NCBI GenBank assembly: GCA_037039685.1
Contig: JAWNGF010000001.1
Coordinates: forward strand, 2,294,001 to 2,358,000
DNA length: 64,000 bases
Reading direction: 5' to 3'
Source of the DNA: Ceratobasidium sp. AG-K
Lineage: Eukaryota > Basidiomycota > Agaricomycetes > Cantharellales > Ceratobasidiaceae
Part shown: in pieces, positions 22,401-36,658 of the stretch
How the letters are laid out: every line of letters begins with the position of its first letter
How positions within the stretch are numbered: the stretch's first letter is position 1
Notes under the pieces: generated by a model
Database searches by the model: none
Told to the model about the DNA's origin: nothing
What the model saw: the letters and a program-made list of their open reading frames with translations, nothing else
Made by a program: the position numbers and the translations under genes

Positions 22401-24451
22401 CATGCACGTTTAGCGCCGGGAAGGAGATGAGTTTAATTTAGTCCCTGCCTTCAAAACGCCTTCTGTAGGGAGTTGCCTTGTAGGGTCAGCCGAAGCGCAA
22501 ACCTTAAGAGTCGAAAGCGGGGATGGCATTTGAGTCTGGCCGTGATCCCAGACTCTCTCAATCCTAAGCCATGATTTATCCGGGAAAAGTTTGTTCCCAC
22601 CAGTAAGGTTTACGTGCGTAAGCCACATCGGCTGCTTTTCGGATTGTGTATCTAACGGAGTGAATGGCCCACGGTCTGCACAGTATAAGGCACGACCGGT
22701 TGAGTACCAAGTATCGAGCGCGCAGCTAATAACAGATACTGCTTTCTCACCTGGCTGTGGATATCTAAATCAACGGGCGGCAATTCAGCGCAACCTGGTG
22801 TCCGTTCAGCCTTGTGTCCTTGAGCTCATTGAGCCAATGCAAAGCATATAATTTATTTGCGAATCCAAATCAAGGATCAAGTCAACTTGTGGCGATAAAT
22901 TTACAATACATAGAGCCAATCTTGTGTCCAGGCTGAAACAAACTATGGATAACACGCGTGAGCCTGGAACAATTTTGACGGCATGACCAAGGATGTCAGA
23001 GATTATTTATCCCCGCGTGAATGACAACGGGGCACTCAACGAGATCAATGTGGGGGTAATAAGCAAACATTGAGCGCCAATGCCAGAGTAAAAATGCAAA
23101 GCTAACGTAGCATATTGATGCAGTTTCAGCGGCTTGCCTGCCTGGCCCCACGATCAGTGAAGCCTGGTGGATTTCCCTAGTGGTGAAAACCGACATAGAT
23201 TACCTGAACCACGGAACTGTACTACACCACGGGTGAGCGAGCTTAACCTAACCACGTATGGATGCAAACATTTTTGCGATGACCCTCACTTATCAAAACA
23301 GCAAATGCTGACCGTGGACCTAGAGACGTTATACTTTATTCTATGTTGATACAAACCATGAAATTCGGTAAGAGAGTTGATATTGATGCTACAATCTCAA
23401 AGTTGTAGCGCGGCGTTCCGGCGTTGGTATCCAATCGGGCAACGAAAAACAGTGGAAGCGCGTTGTGGTCAAGGTGCGGAGGGGGGGGGGGGATATGTGG
23501 CAGATACTGTGCCCTTATACGCGATGAGTTACACAATTGATATATATAATAAAGCGACAGGCTCTCAGTCCCACCGTCCGGACACCGACTAATGTATGGC
23601 TCCGGGTGGCATTGATAATTTAGTAGATACCGATCGCCAAAATGTTATCTTGAGCTTGCACGCAGAGCGTAATCCGGATGTTGAGTACAACTCATCTTTT
23701 TGTGTGTCCACCAACCGACTCTACGGGGTGTACAATGATCTCGTGGTCACACATAGTCCAGACAGCCGCAGTGGTGTTTGATTGTAAGCGGGGATATCAG
23801 GCAGAAATAAACAGACGATACGAGCCCAAAAGGATACCGTAGGGTTGATGGAACATGCGGAGGATCACGTCCATATGACTATCCTTATTGCAACGCGAGG
23901 TTGCTCGGTTGATCTCGTATGCGTTTGTCCGGGGGTTGGCATCAGGTAGGAGGGGCAACAACAGCACTCTTTCGAGCACGGAAGCCCCACGACAAAGCCT
24001 TGACGAGCAAGGTTAGCGGCCAGAAGCTGCAGAAGTCAGTAGCGAAGCCGTGCGCCAGAAGAGCATGGGTCATGATTTAGCAGAGTGGCAAGGCACCAGG
24101 CTCCCTAATAATCCTTTACACACGTCGTATGGGTTTGGTAGGAGTCGGTGAGGGACTTTGCCTTCGACTCGATGCGTTTAACCAGCTAATATAAGCTCAG
24201 TGGGTGCAACAGGCGGTCTTACAACGGGCTGGTGCTGAGACTCGCTGGCCTTCGATTGTTAACCCGTGGGGCCAAGTGTCAGCGCCCGGAAGGATGGTCT
24301 AATCGACCTACGGGCCCACTCAACGACGTATGCGTCTAACGTGCACCTCGCATATGTCCTGTTTCACTAACAATGTATTAGTTCCACAAAAAACTAGACA
24401 AGTCCTGGGTACAACTACGAATGCGCTAACGTTGTCCCAACAGTCATGCAC
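19481..24451. other. Gene-poor region of about 5 kb with no supported gene
   Basis: The longest open frames are 60-116 codons, scattered over both strands. None shows a recognisable domain or a convincing set of splice-compatible neighbours. Base composition is more even and AT-leaning than in the flanking genes. A G12 homopolymer lies at 23481-23492. Short fragments such as the minus-strand frame at 20565-20810 could be relics of degraded genes, but I could not establish this. I saw no terminal repeats, reverse transcriptase or transposase motifs. It is best read as relaxed intergenic or decayed DNA. Confidence 0.45.
23481..23492. repeat. G12 homopolymer
   Basis: Twelve consecutive G residues in the gene-poor stretch. 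The length is likely unreliable if the underlying reads have homopolymer error, which other parts of the window suggest. Confidence 0.8.
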
Positions 24452-25300
24452 TCAAGAGCTTGTGCTGTACCGCTCCCAAAGCTCTTCGACGGTTGTGCCA
24501 GCCACGCGCTTCCAGAACTTCTTCTGATGGTACTCCCTCGTAAGTTCCATGTTAAGTCGCCTTACAGTGCCCTCGCCCTTGGTTTGTTCGAGCCAGTCTA
24601 AGAAGAAGGCCGTCTTCTCGTAACCAGCATCCCATCTACCGCCTCCCCTCTCCCCTCGTTTCCAGTGAGGAGGTGCCATCCCAGCTCTCAAACGAATAAA
24701 GTCTGCTACCCCTTCAATGAGGCCAACGGGCGCAGCGCCCCCACCGTTATACTGAAAACAGTGTACGACCTACAGTACCTGAATCGTTAGATTAAATGCT
24801 CACTTTCGGGTTCATAATACCATCTAACCTCATGCCTTATCACACCCAAAATCTCATCTCTTGCGCGTTGTCCAACATTTGCAATGTACTTCGCGTTAAA
24901 GACAATGGTTTTCTCAGTCTGGTTCCCACTGAAGGTCACGTGACTTGAGAACATTACAACTGTGTAAACCGAAAATGACCTACGAAGTTGCGGCGACTCC
25001 ATCTGATTCTTTGATTACGAGCCGAATGCATTTAACTTGGGATGGGATAGTATTTTCGTCGTAGAGCGCCAACAAAACCCCTACAACCGCATCCTGCAGC
25101 AGAGTGGCTGGTTTAATCAACTCGAGAAATCTTGCAGCACCTGGACATAATATATCTTCAATAACCAAGTCAAGCTTGGGCATTACATCAGATATCCACT
25201 TTGGGGTGCTGTTCGGCGGTCGAGGAGCGAGCGGTGATGGCTGGATGGGAGTAGGTGGTACATTAGTTGGCTGAGGTGGTTTAGGATCGTGGGAGACCAT
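24452..25300 (-). CDS. Basic secretory protein family (plant/bacterial peptidase type, HEVVH zinc motif)
   Basis: Members of this family resemble gluzincin-type metallopeptidases and carry an HExxH motif; activity is rarely demonstrated. The ATG at 25298-25300 gives a Pro-rich N-terminus (MVSHDPKPPQPTNVPPTP), then MPKLDLVIEDILCPGAARFL, IRLVIKESDGVAAT, SHVTFSGNQTEKTIVFNAKY and IRHEVVHCFQYNGGGAAPVG. These are followed by LIEGVADFIRLRAGMAPPHW, EKTAFFLDWLEQTKGEGTVR and FWKRVAGTTVEELWERY. The HEVVH motif is created by splicing: a 58-nt intron near 24767-24825 separates H-E from V-V-H. The order, including the downstream E-G-V-A-D that supplies the likely third ligand region, matches the family. 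No signal peptide is seen, so the protein may be cytosolic despite the family name. It lies at the edge of the gene-poor stretch. Confidence 0.85.
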
Positions 25301-25761
25301 GAATTCGAATATCTGGAGTAACACTGATATTCTAGAATAACGTGCGAGTTTAAGTTTTTAAAAAATCCTCCAATAAGAGATAGCAAAGGAATCAATTGTC
25401 GTATTTCGAGTACTCTCGCGAATGACTTTAGTGGCTACGGTGTCCAGATGTGGTGGCTGGCCAGAATTTGAAAATAGAAGGTAGCCGAAAGTCTTCTCGG
25501 CGTCTTCACCCAGCAATGACAAATAGGGACAAATACGGATCGTCTGTGCGAAAGCTGGTCGTAGCCTCAGTAAAACTCTAAAGTGTTTCTTAACTCTAAA
25601 AGGGTATTTAAGTTACGTGGAGCTTCCGGTGATATGCACAGGGAAATGCACGAATAATTACAGTAAGTGTATTGATTTAACAAACCGAGGTTTCCTATAT
25701 ATCTGAGTGCCACTGCGATTCGGAGTACGGCAGAATGACATAGGCGAAGCTCGTCTTATTT
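25301..25761. other. Intergenic region, 461 bp
   Basis: Upstream of the HEVVH protein gene and downstream of prefoldin subunit 2, both on the minus strand. It must hold the former's promoter and the latter's 3' UTR. No other feature was recognised. Confidence 0.4.
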
Positions 25762-26283
25762 TCACCGGCTCACTGCTCGGATTTTGTGTTCTGTTTGAAA
25801 AGCGTTGAACTCTTCTTCCTTGGTTTTATATTGGCGAACCAATGTTTCCAAAACGCCCTTGAGCTATCGGTCAAAGCATAGCTAGTTCAGAACATTTACA
25901 AGCCATCCTAGACGTCAAACTCACCCCGTTCCTATTCATTTCAAGTGAAGGGACAACGTCTTTTACGGTACGTTCGACAAGTATGCCCCCGATCATCCGG
26001 AAGCATTTACGGTCAGGCTCATTTGTATAGACGTCGCCCAAGGTCGTGAGAACTAGCCTAGGTGAATCATCGGCAGTCAGGTTGGGTGACCAAGCTAGAT
26101 TACCGTGCTCACTCGTGTTCCTCCGCCTCAGATTCAAGTTCGCCAATCTTTTGCGCCAGTTGTTGTAGGTCATTTTGGAACCGGGAAAAGCGAACCTGAA
26201 TTTCTAGAGTAAGAATATTAATGGTGAATGGGTAGTCGGGTGTGTAGCATTTTACCTTGGTCTGTTAATTGCTTCGTGGACAT
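25762..26283 (-). CDS. GIM4: Prefoldin subunit 2 (beta-type)
   Basis: Prefoldin is a cytosolic hexameric chaperone that delivers unfolded actin and tubulin to the CCT chaperonin. From the ATG at 26281-26283 the spliced protein reads MSTKQLTDQ, then QVRFSRFQNDLQQLAQKIGE (N-terminal coiled coil), then LVLTTLGDVYTNEPDRKCFR and MIGGILVERTVKDVVPSLEM. The last two are the hallmark beta-hairpin of prefoldin 2. The C-terminal helix is LKGVLETLVRQYKTKEEEFN and the protein ends KIRAVSR. The size of about 120 residues fits the family, and three introns are phase-consistent. It is divergent from the complex I gene, with 128 bp between start codons. Confidence 0.93.
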
Positions 26284-26411
26284 GGTGCTTGATGGTATTT
26301 CGATTGAGCCATTGGTAAATTATATAATCAGAGTGTAATAGGGTGCTAATCGAAACCAAACAGTGTGATTGGTTGGCTGGTTCCGATTGAGCTCCCGCAT
26401 CATTCCCAGTG

Positions 26412-27494
<1,083 letters not shown>

Positions 27495-27649
27495 GCGCGG
27501 AATAAAAATGACAGATGATTTGGGTATTCTGTTCCCTCATAACAGTTAATGCATAAGTTCTCCTACGTGTCGAGCCCGAATTACAATCACCTCCGAATGA
27601 GTAGAATACTAATACGGAAAAGGGAGTCTCTAGTATATATGCATGGTCA

Positions 27650-30600
27650 TTAGGTGCTCGTATGGGGTACAAGGGATGCAGGTTTTGGTGGTCGAGGAGG
27701 TGCGGTCCTTGAAATTCCACTCGCAGACCGAGAAGCTGGAGCACTGTTTCCTCGGCCAGGTGCCGGAACCTCCTTGGATTTTGCTTCGAACATCGAGGCT
27801 ACGGCCGCGACTGATACGGGTCGATGTACTTCCTCTTCTTGTGCCGTCTCCAGGCCCCCTTCTTTCAAACTTCCAGGTATTTCAATGCGCTCGAAGCTAG
27901 TAGAGGAGCTAAACGCCTCACTTGGAGACGCCGCGGTTGAGCTCCGCTGGGGGGTTTCAGGAACTGAACGCCCACCCGGAAGCTTCACGGGCAACGCGCG
28001 AACAGTTGAGTTGGATACCGGTGTTGGCTCAATGGGAACGGCAAGGCTGCTAGATCGGTAAAGCTCTTCCTCTGTGGGGCTGGCCGAGTGATCATCGTCA
28101 GAATCGAAGGGGTCTTTTGGCGGTCGAGGAGGAACCGGAGGTTTGGAAACTGTAAGGATACCTTCAGGGGGGGCGAGAGAATTTAACCGCGAAGGCCGTT
28201 CTGGAAGTCGAGGAGGAGGAGGAGGGGGAGGAGGGGCTGGGAATAGATGTATTTGTCAGGCATTTTATACTTGTTGGCGGTGTCGAACAGCTTACGGGTG
28301 CGAGCGATTCCTGTCTTTTGACCCTTGAAAGTCAGCGCAGCGAGTTTATGGTCTAAGCTCTCTCCAGGTGTTGTGCGAGTGACAGAAGCCAGAAGATGTG
28401 CTTGCAGTTCGTTTCGTTTTGTGACGTCGATCATACGAACAGTGGCATGAAATACGGCGTAAACTAGTACACGGTAAATATCGGCGTACCGGCGTATCTG
28501 TGAATGAGAACAAGTCCTACCTGGTCGGTGGTCACTCTGTTTCAGCTCGGCACGGTGGTAGACGGCCAAATCAAGTCCAGCGCCTCGATAGAGTATGCGA
28601 TCTAAACGAGATGTAGCATCAACATAATGTCAGTGAAGAGGAAGGCATAAGCCTCACCGGTCCAGGCGGGTATGCGTGACTTTTCTGAAGTATCGTAGTC
28701 GTCAGAGCACAAATCATACCGATAGGTTGGTCGGAATAGTATGGGGCCTTCTTCGTATCCTGCGAATGCCAATTGATTCTTCATGGCCATTGCAAGCTAG
28801 AAGAAGTCTAAATTGGCTGGTTGTATGCGCACTATTGAATCTACCAACCTGATCGGCTTCTAGCAGTACACTGAGTTGATCGTTAACGGCCAAAAAGCGT
28901 ACTTCTTCGTTGTCGAGGTCGATGCGATAGTTTGTGTCCGCCAACCATACGATGTTCCTGTTAGCAGCCAATGAGAAACTGGTGTATAGCAGCTACAACC
29001 ACCTTACTCATGGCTTGCAATCGTCTTCCCACGGAGGAACGACTGGGTGAAATAGTCAATATTATTAAAAGTCTCGAATCTGAGGTTGTTGTTGGACATG
29101 CTCACCAGTCCGTTCGCAATGGTCCTATAATCACTGTTTCGTTCTTCAACGTTCACATGGCCAGCAGCAAGGTGAGCAGTAATGAAGCAAAAACTAGAGT
29201 CGTGGTAATCCAAACGGATTCCGACAGCCCCCTGAACGCGCCATCAATATTTGTCTCGAATCTCTGAATCAATAATCACCTTATTTCCCGACATTCCTCG
29301 CAAGCCAGTCTATAGGGGAGGGGCATCAATGTCAACCCAGTGTTACGCTGAAAGGACTACCTTTTTCGTTGCAGCTTCCACATTCCGGATATGCTTCGTA
29401 AGCTCCGCTTTGCACAACACGATTAACGCAGTTCCAACGAGCTTGTCGTATTTGTATTAGAAAATGACCCAGGTATTAAGGGAAAGATCTTCACCTGTTC
29501 GCTTCTCAACACAATATATTCCGACTTTCTGTCCCGCCTAGTTGCCAATGTATCCAGAATATAGTGCTCCCACATCCGCCTGAGAGCCGGTTGGTGTTAG
29601 TTTGACGGGCGTAGTTCGGGATGCACTTACTTTTTTTCTGGATCGGTTTGGACGATCTGCTGTGCCGTTAAGGGAACAATTTCTTGAAATCCAAGAACAA
29701 AAAAGTCTGGCCTTGAGGGGTATTAGTTCAATAGGCTGTGGCATAGACCGTGATTACATACTCCACACTATCTATGAAGAGCACTGGTTTAGTGTTACCC
29801 GATACCTTAGCATCATGATGGGCTTACCTGCTCGAGGAAATAGCCATGGTAATAGTTTATCTACCGGTGGCTAATGCGCATGGGTTAACTATTACGCAGA
29901 GCGAGAGGAATGAATACTACCTTGCCGTTGAGATTCCAAGTCCCAACGAAAATCTGACATTTATGGGGGGATGAATATTCGGAAAGTCTACCACATGTGT
30001 TAGCCAGTTTCAGAAGGCGAAATGGAGACCTCTTACCTTTCAGAAAGAGCGGCCCGAACAGAGTCGTGGATAGGATCAAATATGGTAACTTGTCGTTGGG
30101 TATTCATGTTCCCCTTCAGCTTAGATCTCAGAAACTTGGCCTCGTTGTAAAGCTATGACATACCAATAGCAGGTCGATCGCGGCCTGTTTCCCCTTGTCT
30201 TGAAAGTTGTTGATGTACGAACGAGCCACACTCTTTGTGGCGTCAGAGAGTAGCCCAGCGAATGTTCGCTTTCCCGTTCGAGTGAAGCTTGTATTCAGAG
30301 CACCAGTACCCGCATATATCCTAGATAACGCGTCCCCATTCTCCGCCCAAAGCTCACGATGGAATGACCATAAAGGGGCCGAGGACACCCATTCACGACG
30401 GACATTGCGTAGATAGTACTCTAGGTTGAGTTTCGAAAGAATATCTTGAATAAAGTTGGTCCTATCTAAGCTGTAGGAATGTTAGCTAAATGCTAATCAC
30501 GGTATCAAGGAAGAAAATGCGTACCAGTCAAGGCAATTTGTGCGAAATACCCCAACTTGGGGAGTAACAAGCGCATGCGTCGAAGCATCCACACTTGTAA

Positions 30601-32225
30601 AGCCATAGTTATTCAAGCCACTGGCGACGCCGTCCAAACTCTTCAATGTCGCTGGAACAGCATCGTGACCAACCGTTCGAACGACACCGTGGAAATCGAG
30701 ATTTGACATGCTGACATCGGCGTTTCCGCCTGCACGCAACGTTTGCAGGTGTGCGGTGTATGCGGACGTCAGTGCAGCCTCATTTTCCTTAGTCCCAAGC
30801 AAATTGACAATATGCACAGTTTCGTACTCCTCGAGCAACTGCGCAAAGTGTCTCTCGAAAGCGGGCTGAGATGCTGCCTGGGCGCGGGTAATCTGTATGC
30901 GTTGGCCGCCAATTTGAAGGCCTTGTTGTTCCCAAAACACTGTAACAGAATGAAATATTAGCATATCCAAGTTCATTAGGATAGCCTGGGGAACCAACAT
31001 GGTATACTGCCACGAACTTGAACGTATGACCAGCACGCATCGTTAGTTGCAAACAGGGTTTCAGTCTATCAATGTGATTAGTTCCCCGTATAATGAGTTG
31101 GATGGCACATACCTCCACAAAGTTGGCCACGTTTCCATCCTGTATTTATGCTTAGAATGAACTGACATGGTTTATTCTATAACTTACATCATCTACTCCT
31201 CGAGTATTAAATCGTGTCCCAGCCCGTTTCCAACCCAATCTAGATATCATACCGATGACCCCAATGGTAGGGCCACCAGCGCGAGGTGCCGCTGGTAGAG
31301 GAATAGAATATATTCCCACGTAGCCTTGGATCGCTAAAATCTGAGTCGCCAAGTTAGTTTGGTATAAATCAAAAGACTCGAACGCACGATGAAGTGGCAC
31401 AAATCAAGATCATCTCGCTCGTTCGGATCCAATCTTGACCGAAAGTCCATTAAGCCTTATAACTAAACCGTAAGGTGGCTATAACGAACACACGGCCATA
31501 AATACGCACTGCCAGCAATGTACTCATTCCAGATAAACCTTGGGTCGAAAACGCTCTGGTCATGAGGCGCTAGGGCATGCCTTTCCGCCCGAACCTGGAG
31601 TCTGGACGAAATATCCCATTTTCCGTTGCTTGCATAGTAGAAAGTCCCAGAGCTCATAATTTTTGACAGGGATGAGCAAGGGTGTTCGTACACGGGCTGA
31701 GCCGTTTGTTGCCCAAACCCATCACGGTCGTAGTTATCCATTTCGTAGGCACCGACGGTCGGACTGGAAGGGCCGTCAGAGGCAAGCGAGAGATCATCAT
31801 AGGTACTAGTGTTCAAGCTGAAGAAAGCCACTTCTTTGATCTTGGATACCTGTTCTTGGTCATTCTGGTTCGGTGTAAGACTTCCTATGACACTTGCGGA
31901 CGTCACCACAGCGAGAAAAAGTTCTGACAGGAGAAAAAGTCTTAGGGCTTGATCTTGCAAACCATTACTGCCTGGTCACACGTACCTCCTCCCACACTAA
32001 TGAGGCCCAGACAGCCCGCCACTTCGTATGGCGTCAAGCGCACAACGCCGTTTAGATCCACATCTTCTTTCCGGAGAAATTCAACAACTGCTTGCGAACT
32101 GGCCTTGGTTCCTTCGGCCGCTTGGAACACTAAGGCCCGCCGGGTCGACTTAAACGAATCTCATCGTCAGAACTTGTTGCAAGGATCAGTGCCCTCTGTG
32201 GGGTCTCGCGAAGGTATAAGTGCAT
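27650..32225 (-). CDS. Synaptojanin-type phosphoinositide phosphatase (Sac domain plus inositol 5-phosphatase domain)
   Basis: A dual phosphatase of the synaptojanin/Inp51-53 type that removes phosphates from PI(4,5)P2 and other phosphoinositides in endocytosis and TGN traffic. The N-terminal Sac domain starts at the ATG at 32223-32225 ([17 protein letters not shown]). It includes [24 protein letters not shown] sequence near 31200-31260, and the CX5R catalytic motif CLDCLDR is assembled across an intron at about 30470-30527. The IPPc domain follows with [10 protein letters not shown] (near 29930), [12 protein letters not shown] (near 29680), [14 protein letters not shown] (near 28940), [16 protein letters not shown] (near 28590) and [15 protein letters not shown] long Pro-rich tail with a polyproline run ends at 27650, like the PRD of animal synaptojanins. 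The first exon either ends in a 44-nt intron near 32131-32174 or holds a one-base error. More than fifteen introns are present. Confidence 0.9.
28210..28238. repeat. GGA/GGG polypurine microsatellite encoding the polyproline run
   Basis: An imperfect GGA repeat on the + strand. On the minus strand it encodes the Pro-rich beginning of the synaptojanin C-terminal tail. The reading frame through this tract is hard to fix, and the adjoining intron (near 28240) could not be placed with confidence. Confidence 0.7.
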
Positions 32226-32452
32226 AGAATGGTATCAGCTCAAGCTCTTCGGAACTATTTTAGCGGTAGAAGCAGTTTGACGCGAATAGGTGGTGGTGGT
32301 CGAGCTGGATGGGATTGGTCAGACGAATCGTATAAGCGCTCAAGACTGTGCAGGGCCAAACTACATGTGATGACGTAGGAGTAGAGACACATTCCGGTAC
32401 TGTATCATGGTAACAAAACTACATGTGTAGTTGCAGAGAGGTTGGGAGATGA

Positions 32453-34482
32453 TCAAATTAGACCTTGTTTCTTCAGATCATCGTAAGTCTTCTTGTTGTA
32501 AACGTTTCCTTCGTCGTCCTCCAACTCCTCCATAGTCTCGTTTTGGAAAATCTCCTGTCTTCCCTCTTGTTTGAGTCGTTCGGCGACTGAAAGACCCATA
32601 CATTAGACAACTCCAAGCGGGACCAAGATAGAACTCACGGGCGAGGGCATCCCCGATGCGAGTGATTTCGTGGAAATGCTTGGTGTTCGGTAGCCCAAGT
32701 GCCCGCATGCCAAAAGCGTGGCGAGACTCTTGGAAGTGGCGATCAAAGTTTTTCCTGTGGAAAGCGTGAGAGGTGCGACGCAGTAACACGCGAGCCAACG
32801 CACCTTCCCATGTAAACATGGTCCGAACAGATTTCACATCGGTACTCGACACCCAAGCCATGAAGCTTGTACAACCAGTAAGGAATCGGCTTTCCGTCCC
32901 ATCCGAGTGGCAGCTTGAGAGGGTTGTATATCCGCTCTTCTTCTTCCTCCTCCTCCATCGCGGGTGCCTCTGCTGCATCTCCCGTTGTCACAGGCGCAAT
33001 ATCAACTTCCGGCTCCTCGAGCTCAAGTTCACGCTCGTGAGCAGTGAGAGAGAACCGTCGCTCCACATTAGCTTTAGTCTCGGACAACGTGCCATGGAGT
33101 GTTTTGAGCATAGGTCCCAGAAGGTGCGTAAGCAGGGCTGCGCAGTACGTCTTGATGTGTTTCCGCGAACCCGATGATGGTGCACCAGATTCCGCTGGAG
33201 CGGAACCGTTAGGTTTTGGAGGATGTTGTTCGGATGTTCGACTAGCCGCTTTAAGGTGCTTTTTAGAAGTCAAGTGCGCGTCGTACACAGTCTGCTTGGC
33301 ATAGTGTCGCTGGCCTGGTACGCGAGTGAGTTGGGCGTCATGGGGGTGAGCGGCTCAGCCGACTTACAAGCTGGGCACCAGATGCCTTCAGACGGAGTGT
33401 TACTATTGGCCGCCCCAGAGGTAGCGCTTGCATCCCACCCCTGGATCTGATTTTGCTCCCAGAGCTTGTCAAACTCCGCCTCCGCATCTACCTGTTGCTG
33501 AGCGTGGGGCTGCAATGGCCGGGTGCGCTTTATGAAGGAGCTCAAATATGAATGAAGGTTTGACAAGTACCTGAACGTCGATGAGTGGCTGCATCTCGTA
33601 GGACAAACAAGGCCAACTTACGTCTCGTATTCCTTGCTAAACCGTGTTTTTTCGTTGAGCTCGGCTCCTAATTGACCAGTCGCATCCGGTGCTCCGACCT
33701 CAACCAAGATAGAAAGGTATTGTAGATAGGGTAGGAATCGCTTTCCAAGGCCTTTTAGATTGTTGTATTCGGTGTGGTTCGCGTTCAAATCAACGTATCG
33801 ACCAAATGATTCTTCGCCAGAGAATAGCCGTGCGAAAGCTACACGGATCTTAGTTGAGCTCCCTTTGCTGGTAGCGAAACCAAAGGCACTTACGATCCTC
33901 TATGTCCATGCTGTCCTCGCCAACGGCGCCACCTTCCACCAACGAATTGAGTTCCAATGTAAACCCATCCGTGGTACTATCGGGGTACTTGTGATGGTGA
34001 TCTTTGATTGTTTTGAGTTTGGCATAGAAATCGGTCAAGTCGTCTGGAGCGGCGCTAGACGATAGCTGCTCGAGCTCATGGTTTCTTGGACTGTGTCTTT
34101 CGTCAGTAAGTGGAATCAAGCGTTGGTTGTTTATTTACCCAGTCTCGTCCATGTAGAGAGAGCTGAGAGTCACCATACGTGCATGCATTCGATCGAGGAT
34201 TGCACTCGCTTTGTGTTCGGCGATTAGGTTGGTCCTGTGCTGAAGGCAATCAAGTGTCAGTTCAGCTTAAGCAACACAATTCGTGATATCAGGGATGTAC
34301 ATGTCCAAGGTCGTTCGAAAATCAAGTTCTTGGAATAGAGGAGCATTGTCGGTCCCAGGACGGACTGAACAAAACACGGTGCTTACCGTCACTTGAGGAC
34401 GCGACAGGATGTCCGCGAGAGCCTTGTCAAACCTCTCTATTTCCTCATGGGTATTGCGCTGAACCTCGAGTATGGAATCCAT
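32453..34482 (-). CDS. SF3A3: Splicing factor 3A subunit 3 (SF3a60, Prp9 orthologue)
   Basis: SF3a60 is part of the SF3a complex that matures U2 snRNP and contacts stem-loop structures of U2 snRNA. The ATG at 34480-34482 gives [20 protein letters not shown], then [42 protein letters not shown] and [11 protein letters not shown], matching the SF3a60 N-terminal helical region. A first zinc-finger-like segment (WCPAC ... [14 protein letters not shown]) is followed by [20 protein letters not shown], then [20 protein letters not shown] (the U1-type zinc finger) and [20 protein letters not shown]. The C-terminus [20 protein letters not shown] ends at 32453-32455. All family blocks are present in order. 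It is divergent from eIF4A3, with 242 bp between starts. Confidence 0.93.
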
Positions 34483-34724
34483 CGTGGCGACAAGAATAAC
34501 AACGGGATGGTAAACGTGTGGCAGCGGTCAAAGCCAAGTTGTCACCGGAGGATGTTTGCTTACTTCATCGTCCGTGCGAAGCGCTGGTCGCGTACATGTT
34601 GGACAAAAACCCACCTCGCCACCACCATCCCCCTTCCATAACCCTATATTAACGTGAGTTGCCCTCTGCGTAAAATCCTATATTATGGGACTGAATTTCT
34701 CGATTAAAGTGTATACGACTAGTC

Positions 34725-36269
<1,545 letters not shown>

Positions 36270-36658
36270 TTATCCTGTTCTCTCAATGTTTGTTGTATCC
36301 ACAGGAAATAATGTACACCGATTGTGTATGGTACGTGGTTGAGGCACCGAGTCGCGCGCATTCCAGATCGACTCTGAGTTTGTGGCGCACTCGGTGGAAT
36401 GCAGCATCATGTGAGTGATTGTGACCAATATAGCCTTGGGCTGTAGTTGACAAGCGTCGCGATACTGCAGCAGATATTTTGAGCAAACGATCCACGAAAC
36501 CCAAGGTGTATACGTTGTTGTCAAGTAAGATACTTGGTAAGAATGTGTGACCAAAAGTTGCATTTTAAGGCAAAGCGCGGATTTGATAAAATCCTTGAGC
36601 ACAAAAAGACGGTAATAAAAATACAGTAACCATGTTCTTCCAGCATTACACAATGATA
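36270..36658. terminator. Convergent 3' region between eIF4A3 and the HCA59/Tls1 gene, 389 bp
   Basis: Two convergent genes end on either side, so both transcripts must terminate here. The interval contains AT-rich stretches (AATAAAAATACAG near 36613-36625) compatible with poly(A) signals on either strand. No supported coding exon is present. This is inferred from gene orientation. Confidence 0.35.
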
